Assembly (NCBI GenBank): GCA_964399665.1
Contig: CAYNSI010000043.1
Span: 1-12,932 of the forward strand
Direction: 5' to 3'
Source: Avisuccinivibrio_A sp964399665
GTDB taxonomy: Bacteria > Pseudomonadota > Gammaproteobacteria > Enterobacterales > Succinivibrionaceae
DNA: 12,932 bases
Shown here: in pieces, positions 1-6,165 of the stretch
Position numbering within the stretch: position 1 is the stretch's first letter
Layout of the letters: every line of letters begins with the position of its first letter
Made by a program: the position numbers and the translations under genes
Notes under the pieces: generated by a model
What the model was told of the DNA's origin: nothing
Seen by the model: only the letters and a program-made list of their open reading frames with translations
Database searches by the model: none

Positions 1-8
1 AAAAGTTC

Positions 9-33
9 CCAAAATTTTAAAAAAAATTTTTGG
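9..33. repeat. AT-rich inverted repeat at left edge
   Basis: CCAAAATT at 9-16 is complementary to AATTTTTGG at 25-33 with one extra base, over an A/T-only centre. Runs of A and T on both sides would let it act as a weak terminator in either direction, perhaps for a gene left of the window. The stem is short of GC pairs, so this is only a possibility. Confidence 0.35.
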
Positions 34-186
34 CTGCTGCATTAAATCGGCTGGTACCTGATTTTGAGCCCCTTGGAAAATAGGTATAGGTGAGGGGATT
101 GTAGGGCCCCTTTCCTAAGAGTACAAATTAGCATGCGTCGGCTCGGTGGGTAACAGGTCGGTATAGACTATAGCCGTCCTTAACAG

Positions 187-230
187 CCTAGGTGATATTG
201 GCGAAGACAGCTGTCTTAGTGATCACCAGG
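187..230 (+). other. Nested RNA stem ending at a Shine-Dalgarno-like sequence
   Basis: CCT-A-GGTGAT (187-196) pairs with ATCACCAGG (222-230): nine base pairs with one bulged A. Inside it lies the perfect 14-base palindrome AAGACAGCTGTCTT (204-217). The 3' arm runs directly into GGAGG (230-234) and an ATG at 239, so folding would overlap the edge of a possible ribosome site. The helix is read directly from the sequence; that it forms in RNA is inferred. Confidence 0.4.
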
Positions 231-238
231 GAGGTCAT

Positions 239-307
239 ATGCCGTTTCAAGCAAAACTGCAGCCTAATGTTATAGAAAAAGCGCTTGTCCTTTTACGCTG
301 CAATTGA
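239..307 (+). CDS. Possible 22-residue peptide (leader or chance ORF)
   Basis: An ATG at 239 follows AGGGAGGT (228-235), the strongest Shine-Dalgarno-like run in the leader, though GGAGG lies only four bases from the ATG. The frame reads MPFQAKLQPNVIEKALVLLRCN and stops at TGA 305-307. The peptide matches nothing I know, has no signal sequence, and shows no run of one regulatory amino acid as in classical attenuators. It sits within the structured leader, just after the nested stem, so it could be a leader peptide or an accident. Confidence is low because the ORF is so short. Confidence 0.18.
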   Translation: MPFQAKLQPNVIEKALVLLRCN

Positions 308-470
308 TAATCGCGATGTTTGAATTTAAGAAGGAGCCCTGAGCATAGCCCTTGAAAAGCGCTGAGAGTAACTCATAAGCGTCCTAAGTGCGATACCATC
401 ATGAAGACAGCCCCAAGGGAAGAAGAAATACCACAAGCATGGCAAAAAATTGTGCCGCCTTAACCCTAAC

Positions 471-495
471 CTTAGACTTAAGTTAAAGTCTTAAG
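471..495 (+). other. Hairpin shortly upstream of yejM
   Basis: CTTAGACTT (471-479) pairs with AAGTC-T-AAG (486-495, T492 bulged) around the loop AAGTTA: nine base pairs. No clean U tract follows, so it is a poor intrinsic terminator. It could mark the 3' end of a leader RNA or shape the yejM 5' UTR. Confidence 0.35.
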
Positions 496-556
496 AACAC
501 AGGCAGGTTTTATTAAGCTTGATGGTAGTGGTAGAATTTAGGCGTTTTAAAAAGAT

Positions 557-560
557 AGGG
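557..560 (+). promoter_or_regulatory. Ribosome binding site deciding the yejM start
   Basis: AGGG lies six bases before ATG 567. The earlier in-frame TTG 519 and ATG 522 have only a distant AGG-type match more than a dozen bases away. The start at 567 also gives an N-terminus close to that of E. coli YejM ahead of the conserved WGH motif. Confidence 0.5.
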
Positions 561-566
561 CAACTA

Positions 567-2297
567 ATGCAGACTGCAGCTGATTACTCCAGGGGATATA
601 CCTACCGGGAGATGGTTTCACGATCCATAGCATGGGGACATCATTTTCTCTTTTTTAATGTCCTGTTTGCTGTATTTACGGGATTTGCATACGTATATGC
701 CGCCCCTTCTGCTGGATCTTTTGTCTCCTTCATGTACCTTCTGGTAACCTGGCTGGGTCACATGACCTTTTTGGCTTTTACCATATATGTGGTGGTGTTT
801 TTCCCCATCTCTTTCATAGGGAACTATCGCTGGTACCGTATTATTTCCGTGGTCACGGCGGTAATTTTATTTTGGGTGCTGCTTTTTGACATTAAGTTAT
901 ACCTTGCCGTAAAGGTACATCTGTCCTTGATGTCCTTAAGCCTGATCTTTACTACTTTAAACTTTAGTACCGGCTTAAACTACAACTTTTTATTCATAGC
1001 AGTTCCTATTGTAATTGTCTGTGAGCTTATCTTTGCAAAGCTTGCCTCGCGTAACCTGTACTCCATGCATGATAGCAAATCAGGGAAAGTCCTGAGGGTG
1101 GTTATCCTGGGAGGATTGGGGGTGTGTTTTGTGATCTCCCATATCATGCATATTTGGGCTGATGCTTATCAATATGAGAAGATCACTGTATTAAGACAGG
1201 CTTTTCCGGCCCATTACCCCATGACGGCAAAATCCTTTTTAGAAAGTCATGGTTATTTGGATCCTAAAACTCCCCGCGCAGAGCAGATCTTCAACATTGT
1301 CTATCCATTAGAACCTGTTGTTATGCAGGGCCAAAGCGAAGGATACAATATTATTACCATAAGCCTGAACGGTGTCTCCTACAGCACTTTAAATGAGCGC
1401 GATAACCCTGAGCTTTTGCGCCTTAAAATGAGTGCCCACAGCTTTGAGCAGCATTACCTGCCCTATGATAATGTTGCCGACAATTACTATACTTTAGCCT
1501 ATGGCCTTCCGACCTTATACCGGGCAAGCCTTGGCAGTTTAAATACCGCCCCCGTGATAGTAGATGCCCTGTACCGCAGGGAATACACAATAAGATCTCT
1601 TGAAAGCGCCTCCGATTCAAGACCGCCTACCGGAATTACGGGAGTAAGGGAACTTGAAATTGCCAATGAGGCATCCAGCGTCTCGGTACTGTCAGCTGCC
1701 ATCTTGCAGGTTGAGTCCTGGGAGCAGAATCACTCCTATGCTTTGATGCTTTCTTTAAATGATCTTTTGGATAGTAAGGATGAGGCCTCCTACCTGCACA
1801 ATTTAAGGATGGTGGATGACAGCATAGGAAGATTGATTAGGACCTTAAGAACCAAGGGGTATTTGGACAATACCATGATCCTGATTACCTCGTCACAGGG
1901 CTCTGCCTTTGTGGGGGACGGCTCAAGGTATTACGATCGCATAAGACAGCATGTGCCTCTTTTTATTATCTGGCCCAATCAGAATAACATTGCCGTGAGC
2001 TCACAGGAGTTAAGCTCGCACTTTGATATTGCCGCAACCATAGGGACCGAGATTTTGGGGATAGGCATTAATCCTGCGATGTATACCCTGGGTGCGGATC
2101 TTAAGAATGTTCCTAAAAGAGATTTTGTCATTTCCGACAATGACGGCGATATTGTATTGATTAAAGACAAGTACTGTGCCATTTACACCAAGGATGCAGA
2201 AATCTTAACCGAGATCTTAGGCAAAGAGGCTGATATTACCCCTGAGCTGTCTGATCTAATTTCTGCCATGAGGGATTTGAATCGTTTTATGGAATAA
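567..2297 (+). CDS. yejM: YejM/PbgA (LapC) family inner-membrane protein, regulator of LPS synthesis
   Basis: The product (576 aa from ATG 567; E. coli about 586) matches YejM/PbgA/LapC: an N-terminal DUF3413 membrane domain and a periplasmic alkaline-phosphatase/sulfatase-like domain. Visible signs are the MVSRSIAWGHHF start, about five hydrophobic segments within residues 27-210, the SHIMHIWADA and YPMTAKSFLESHG motifs, and a C-terminal globular domain starting near residue 258. In the family it senses periplasmic LPS and restrains LapB/FtsH turnover of LpxC. The first metal-ligand position of the hydrolase fold reads SLNGVS, with N268 where E. coli has VDGL, and the late His-containing segment reads DRIRQHVPL where E. 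coli has SHGHLQVPL, so a catalytic role is unlikely. It heads the row yejM-cnoX-queA-tgt. TTG 519 or ATG 522 are alternative starts that would add 15-16 residues. Confidence 0.9.
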   Translation: MQTAADYSRGYTYREMVSRSIAWGHHFLFFNVLFAVFTGFAYVYAAPSAGSFVSFMYLLVTWLGHMTFLAFTIYVVVFFPISFIGNYRWYRIISVVTAVILFWVLLFDIKLYLAVKVHLSLMSLSLIFTTLNFSTGLNYNFLFIAVPIVIVCELIFAKLASRNLYSMHDSKSGKVLRVVILGGLGVCFVISHIMHIWADAYQYEKITVLRQAFPAHYPMTAKSFLESHGYLDPKTPRAEQIFNIVYPLEPVVMQGQSEGYNIITISLNGVSYSTLNERDNPELLRLKMSAHSFEQHYLPYDNVADNYYTLAYGLPTLYRASLGSLNTAPVIVDALYRREYTIRSLESASDSRPPTGITGVRELEIANEASSVSVLSAAILQVESWEQNHSYALMLSLNDLLDSKDEASYLHNLRMVDDSIGRLIRTLRTKGYLDNTMILITSSQGSAFVGDGSRYYDRIRQHVPLFIIWPNQNNIAVSSQELSSHFDIAATIGTEILGIGINPAMYTLGADLKNVPKRDFVISDNDGDIVLIKDKYCAIYTKDAEILTEILGKEADITPELSDLISAMRDLNRFME

Positions 2298-2302
2298 CAA
2301 AA

Positions 2303-3145
2303 ATGCCAACGAAACTTACAGAACAGAATGTAAAGGAGGTACTGCTTGATGCCTCTATGCAAAAGGCAGTATTTCTTTACTTTTACATCCCAGGTCCTGA
2401 ATGTGAGGAGATCACCAAGGCTTTAAGATCGCAAATTGGGGACAATAATGAGTATATTTCCCTGGTGGAGGCCGATGTTCAGGAAGCCATAGGCCAGGGT
2501 ATTGCCATGCAGCTTGGGTTAAGAGGGGTCCCCGCTTTGGTGGTGTTCCAGGAAGGCTCTCCTGCCGATGCCTTACAGGGGGCGGAGATCTTAACGCAGC
2601 TTAAGGAAATCATGGGAAAGTACATGCCTTCTGAGGTAGATATCAAGATAAAACAGGCCCTTGAGGCCGAAGCTTCAGGAGATCCTGCAACTGCCCTTAC
2701 CAAAGCCCGTGAAGCCTATAATCTTGATCCTAACAATCTTAAGGCAAAGCATCTTTTAGCCCGCCTTTTAATTGCCGCCAAAAATCTTGATACGGCAGAG
2801 GAGCTTTTAAAAGATCCAGGCCGCGAGGAGGCCTCCTCACAGGAGTATCAGGATCTTATCTCAGCCTTGAATCTGGCACGTAAAGCTCAGGAAAGTCCTG
2901 AGATCAGGGAGCTTGAGAAAAAGCACTTAGACAATCCTGATGATGAGGAAATTTCCCTGGCTTTGGCTGCTGCCCTGTCAGAGGCAGGCAGGAAGGAAGC
3001 TGCCCTGGAGCTTTTATATGAGATCTTAAAAAAAGATTTGGGACGGGAAAAAGTTAAAAAGACCTTCCTTGACATCATTGCCACCATGTCAGGAGATCCT
3101 CTTCAGGGAAAATACCGCCGCAGGCTTTACACCCTGATGTATTAA
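2303..3145 (+). CDS. cnoX: CnoX/YbbN-type thioredoxin-fold chaperone with TPR domain
   Basis: The 280-residue product matches CnoX (YbbN) in length and order: a thioredoxin fold at about residues 1-110, then a TPR-rich region at 115-280. The C-terminal GDPLQGKYRRRLYTLMY is the family hallmark. The active-site position reads G31-P-E-C34, so only the second Cys remains (E. coli YbbN has SQHC); the cis-Pro loop is RGVP with P77. CnoX proteins are holdases that form mixed disulfides with unfolding clients and pass them to GroEL. Loss of the first Cys fits a weak or absent oxidoreductase activity. The gene starts five bases after the yejM stop and ends one base before queA, so co-transcription is likely. 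The cytoplasmic location is inferred from the lack of a signal peptide. Confidence 0.88.
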   Translation: MPTKLTEQNVKEVLLDASMQKAVFLYFYIPGPECEEITKALRSQIGDNNEYISLVEADVQEAIGQGIAMQLGLRGVPALVVFQEGSPADALQGAEILTQLKEIMGKYMPSEVDIKIKQALEAEASGDPATALTKAREAYNLDPNNLKAKHLLARLLIAAKNLDTAEELLKDPGREEASSQEYQDLISALNLARKAQESPEIRELEKKHLDNPDDEEISLALAAALSEAGRKEAALELLYEILKKDLGREKVKKTFLDIIATMSGDPLQGKYRRRLYTLMY

Positions 3146-3146
3146 C

Positions 3147-4223
3147 ATGTTAAAAAGTGATTTTAATTTTAAGCTCCCCAAGGAGCTTATTGCCCTTTAT
3201 CCTTCTAAAGAGCGCACCTCATGCAGAATGCTTTTTTTAGACGGTAAGACAGGACTTTTTGAAGATCATCTTTTTACCGATTTAAAAAGTTTTTTATCCC
3301 CTGGGGATCTTTTGGTATTCAATGATACTAAGGTGATCCCCGCAAGACTTTTTGGCAGAAAGGAAACTGGAGGCAGGGTCGAGCTTTTAATTGAGCGCAT
3401 CCTAACTGCAAACACTGCCTTAGCGCTTATTAAAGCTTCAAAAACTCCCAAGGAAGGCTCACTGATTTTCCTTGATAAGGATGATAGTCTAAAGGTAACA
3501 GGGCGTCAGGGCAGTTTTTTTGCAATAGAAAGTGTCAGCAAAAAGCCTATCCTGGATATTTTGGAGTCACAAGGTCATGTCCCCCTGCCCCCCTACATCG
3601 AGCGAGAGGATGAACCCCTTGATCTTACGCGCTATCAAACCGTGTATTCCAAGGTCCCGGGGGCTGTGGCAGCACCTACTGCAGGGCTGCATTTTGACCA
3701 TGACATGATGAAGGATTTACAAGACAGCGGGGTGAACATAGCCTGGGTTACCCTGCATGTAGGATCCGGCACTTTTCTTCCCGTAAGGACGGACGACATC
3801 AAAGAGCATCATATGCACAGTGAATTTGTGCATGTGCCTTCTGAAACGGCACAGGCTGTCATTGATACTCACAAAAAGGGCCGCAGAGTCTTTGCCGTTG
3901 GGACTACCGCGGTAAGATCTCTTGAGACTGCAGCAAGGCAGGCACAATCTAAAGGACTAGATGTTGAGATCTGCTCCTGCTCTTTGGATACTTCCATCTT
4001 TATTTACCCAGGCTACCAATATCAGGTAGTCGACGGTCTTATCACCAATTTTCACCTGCCCGAGTCCACCCTTATCATGTTAGTGTGCGCCTTTGCCGGC
4101 TTTAACAATACTTTAAGGGCCTATCATCATGCCATTGCACAAAAGTACCAATTCTTCAGTTACGGCGATTGCATGCTGATTCTAAAAAGACCCGGTATTG
4201 ACGATCTGCCTCCTTCATATTGA
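3147..4223 (+). CDS. queA: QueA, S-adenosylmethionine:tRNA ribosyltransferase-isomerase
   Basis: QueA transfers and isomerises the ribosyl part of S-adenosylmethionine onto 7-aminomethyl-7-deazaguanine at tRNA position 34, giving epoxyqueuosine. The 358-residue product is full length (E. coli 356) and collinear. Conserved blocks include FKLPKELIALYP at the N-terminus, GDLLVFNDTKVIPARLFGRK (residues about 52-71), GAVAAPTAGLHF (172-183), VTLHVGSGTFLPVR, FAVGTTAVRSLE, and VTNFHLPESTLIMLV-type sequence near the C-terminus (here ITNFHLPESTLIMLV). Start ATG 3147 lies one base after the cnoX stop, so translation is probably coupled. It precedes tgt, which acts upstream of it in queuosine formation, an arrangement widely conserved in Proteobacteria. 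Confidence 0.97.
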   Translation: MLKSDFNFKLPKELIALYPSKERTSCRMLFLDGKTGLFEDHLFTDLKSFLSPGDLLVFNDTKVIPARLFGRKETGGRVELLIERILTANTALALIKASKTPKEGSLIFLDKDDSLKVTGRQGSFFAIESVSKKPILDILESQGHVPLPPYIEREDEPLDLTRYQTVYSKVPGAVAAPTAGLHFDHDMMKDLQDSGVNIAWVTLHVGSGTFLPVRTDDIKEHHMHSEFVHVPSETAQAVIDTHKKGRRVFAVGTTAVRSLETAARQAQSKGLDVEICSCSLDTSIFIYPGYQYQVVDGLITNFHLPESTLIMLVCAFAGFNNTLRAYHHAIAQKYQFFSYGDCMLILKRPGIDDLPPSY

Positions 4224-4259
4224 TAAAGAAGACTCAAGGGCTTGTTGGGGCACCCTCAT

Positions 4260-5399
4260 ATGAAACTGCAATTTTCTATCACTAAAAAAAGCGGCAGGGC
4301 AAGATTAGGTCAGCTTAAATTCAAGCGGGGTATTGTAAATACCCCGGCTTTTATGCCTGTGGGCACTTTAGGCACTGTAAAGGCCTTAAGACCTGAGCAG
4401 GTAAGTGAGTCAGGCGCTGAAATTCTGCTTGGCAATACCTTTCATTTGTGGCTCCGTCCCGGTATGGAGGTTATAAAGGCTCACGGGGATCTTCATGATT
4501 TTATGCACTGGGATAAGCCCATTCTTACCGACTCCGGCGGTTTTCAGGTTTTTTCTCTCAAAAGCCTTGGCAAAGTCACCGAAGAGGGGGTTAAATTCAG
4601 GCATCCTATTAACGGTTCAAAGCTGTTTTTGTCTCCTGAAATTTCCATGCAGATCCAGTATGACTTAGGATCTGACATTGTAATGCAGCTTGATGAGTGT
4701 ATCGGACTTCCTGCAGAGCATCACAGGATGCAGGAAGCCATGGAATTGTCCCTGCGCTGGGCTAAGCGCTGTAAAAATGAGTTTGAGCGCCTTGAAAACC
4801 CCAACTCTCTTTTTGGGATAGTCCAGGGCGGATCTTCAAGGGAACTTAGGGAACAATCAGCAGCAGGTCTTACGGCTATAGGCTTTGACGGCTATGCTAT
4901 AGGCGGTCTTGCAGTAGGGGAGGACAGGGAAGTTATGTATGAGGCCTTATCCTACATTCCATCTTTGCTTCCTGAAGATAAGCCGCGCTATCTAATGGGC
5001 GTAGGCCGTCCTGAAGATATTATAGAAGGCGTTTTAAACGGGATTGACATGTTCGACTGCGTGATGCCGACAAGAAATGCCAGAAATGCCCATCTTTTTA
5101 CAAGTCTCGGGGTTGTAAGAATAAGAAATGCAGGATATGCCTCTGACACCGCCCCTTTAGATCCTGAATGTGACTGCTATACCTGCCGCAATTTCTCCCG
5201 GGCCTATTTGCATCATCTTGACAAATGCGGGGAGATTTTAGGAGCTCATCTTAATACCGTTCATAATCTTAGGTTTTATGAAAAATTAATGCAGGATCTA
5301 AGAGCGGCGGCAGCTGAAGACAGACTTGAGGAGTTTGCCCTTAAGTTTTATGAAAAACACCATGTGGCATCCAAAAGCCTCTTTTTGTCAGGGCAGTGA
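4260..5399 (+). CDS. tgt: Tgt, queuine/preQ1 tRNA-guanine transglycosylase
   Basis: Tgt exchanges the guanine at position 34 of GUN-anticodon tRNAs for preQ1, the step before QueA. From ATG 4260 the product has 379 residues (E. coli 375). D91 in TDSGGFQVF and the nucleophile D266 in GIDMFDCVMPTRNARN are present, as are the zinc ligands C304, C306, C309 (CDCYTC) and H335 (NTVHNL). GGLAVGE and KPRYLMGVG complete the pattern. ATG 4260 is preferred because the E. coli protein begins MKFEL and this one MKLQF; an in-frame TTG at 4242 would add only six unconserved residues. A 36-base gap separates it from queA and 101 bases separate it from yajC. Confidence 0.97.
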   Translation: MKLQFSITKKSGRARLGQLKFKRGIVNTPAFMPVGTLGTVKALRPEQVSESGAEILLGNTFHLWLRPGMEVIKAHGDLHDFMHWDKPILTDSGGFQVFSLKSLGKVTEEGVKFRHPINGSKLFLSPEISMQIQYDLGSDIVMQLDECIGLPAEHHRMQEAMELSLRWAKRCKNEFERLENPNSLFGIVQGGSSRELREQSAAGLTAIGFDGYAIGGLAVGEDREVMYEALSYIPSLLPEDKPRYLMGVGRPEDIIEGVLNGIDMFDCVMPTRNARNAHLFTSLGVVRIRNAGYASDTAPLDPECDCYTCRNFSRAYLHHLDKCGEILGAHLNTVHNLRFYEKLMQDLRAAAAEDRLEEFALKFYEKHHVASKSLFLSGQ

Positions 5400-5441
5400 A
5401 GATGTGCCAAAGAACTTTCTTTCTGCTAAACTATGGCAGTT

Positions 5442-5466
5442 TTTAGGCTGGCAGGTAGCAGCCAAA
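5442..5466 (+). other. Hairpin between tgt and yajC
   Basis: TTT-A-GGCTG (5442-5450) pairs with CAGCCAAA (5459-5466) around an eight-base loop: eight pairs with one bulged A. No U run follows. Just before it, CTGC 5423-5426 and GCAG 5436-5439 with T5 (5440-5444) form a very weak terminator-like element. I see no convincing -35/-10 pair in this gap. It may tune read-through from tgt to yajC. Confidence 0.3.
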
Positions 5467-5500
5467 GGTTTACAACATTAGCTTTTCACAGGAAAAAATT

Positions 5501-6109
5501 ATGTTTATTTCAAATGCTTTTGCCGCAGAAGGTGGACAGGGCGGCGGCGACATGAGCATGATCATAGTACTTACCGTATGTATGCTTGCCGTGTATTTTT
5601 TTGTGATGCGCCCAAATTCCAAAAAACGCAAGGAAATGCAGATGCTGTTACAAAACCTTGCTGTAGGTGATGAGGTTTTGACCAATGGCGGCATTGCAGG
5701 CAAGATCACTAAACTTCCCGATAATAAGGAGTATATTCTGATTGCAATCTGCGAAGGCATTACCATGCAGATTAAGCGCAACTATGTTGTTGCCGTACTC
5801 CCTAAGGGCACTTTAGCTGAAACTGCCGACCCTGCCTTAAATGCAAAGGGTACAGGCAGCAGGCGCAATTCCCGCCGCGGCCGTCCTTCCCGCCGCAAGG
5901 AAGAGGCCTTAGAGCAGCAATCATCAGAAACTCCTGCCCTTGATCTAAAGTCTCAGGAGGCCGAGGCCCTTGAGGCACAGCAGGGGAACGACGCTTCTTT
6001 GGATAATCCTAAGACACCTGAAACTTCTGATAATAAAGAGCAGGCTGCACAGGAAAACCCCCAGGCTTTGGCAGAATCCCAGGATAAAAAGGATTCTGAC
6101 GGCAAATAG
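5501..6109 (+). CDS. yajC: YajC, accessory subunit of the SecDF-YajC translocation complex, with long C-terminal tail
   Basis: Residues 1-107 are a normal YajC: a short N-terminus, one membrane span at about 19-36 (IIVLTVCMLAVYFFV), then the RPNSKKRKEM cytoplasmic boundary, LAVGDEVLTNGGIAGKI and the beta-rich segment ending in KRNYVVAVLPKGT. YajC joins SecD and SecF beside SecYEG. The protein is 202 residues against about 110 in E. coli. Residues 108-202 are a predicted disordered tail, with a basic patch (RRNSRRGRPSRRK, 121-133) followed by an E/Q/D/S-rich stretch. The start ATG 5501 has AGGA ten bases upstream. A 56-base gap leads to secD. The family call is firm; the role of the tail is unknown. 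Confidence 0.93.
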   Translation: MFISNAFAAEGGQGGGDMSMIIVLTVCMLAVYFFVMRPNSKKRKEMQMLLQNLAVGDEVLTNGGIAGKITKLPDNKEYILIAICEGITMQIKRNYVVAVLPKGTLAETADPALNAKGTGSRRNSRRGRPSRRKEEALEQQSSETPALDLKSQEAEALEAQQGNDASLDNPKTPETSDNKEQAAQENPQALAESQDKKDSDGK

Positions 6110-6165
6110 ACGCTTAGGTGCTGTTTTTTCTTAAGAAGCTTTGATGACTTTTTTAGGGAACAATC

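Larger units (their letters stand above)
1..566 (+). other. Non-coding region upstream of yejM with many possible RNA helices
   Basis: No convincing protein gene is visible on either strand, apart from one 22-codon candidate. The stretch has several self-complementary segments: an AT-rich inverted repeat at 9-33, a bulged hairpin at 159-176 (CGGTATA, loop GAC, TATA-G-CCG), a nested stem at 187-230, TGCAGC 258-263 facing GCTGCA 297-302, a hairpin at 359-382 (GCGCTGAG with CTC-ATA-AGCGT) and a stem at 471-495 just before yejM. The nonamer GAAGACAGC occurs at 203-211 and 403-411, so CTGTCTT at 211-217 could pair with either copy. This would suit a long 5' leader or an independent structured RNA. 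I see no hallmark of tmRNA, RNase P RNA, SRP RNA or a riboswitch that I recognise. The strand is assumed from yejM. Confidence 0.45.

Noticed and set aside
359..415. TPP riboswitch suggested by CTGAGA at 362-367
   Set aside because: The remaining conserved TPP segments are absent and the downstream gene has no link to thiamine.
1..518. tmRNA, RNase P RNA, 6S RNA or SRP RNA in the leader
   Set aside because: None of their hallmark segments (tRNA-like 3' end, GAGGAAAGTCC-type P RNA core, SRP tetraloop region) is visible; a short resemblance of ATACCACAAG at 429-438 to 6S RNA is not supported by flanking structure.
4242..4259. Earlier tgt start at TTG 4242
   Set aside because: Adds six unconserved residues; ATG 4260 matches the usual Tgt N-terminus.
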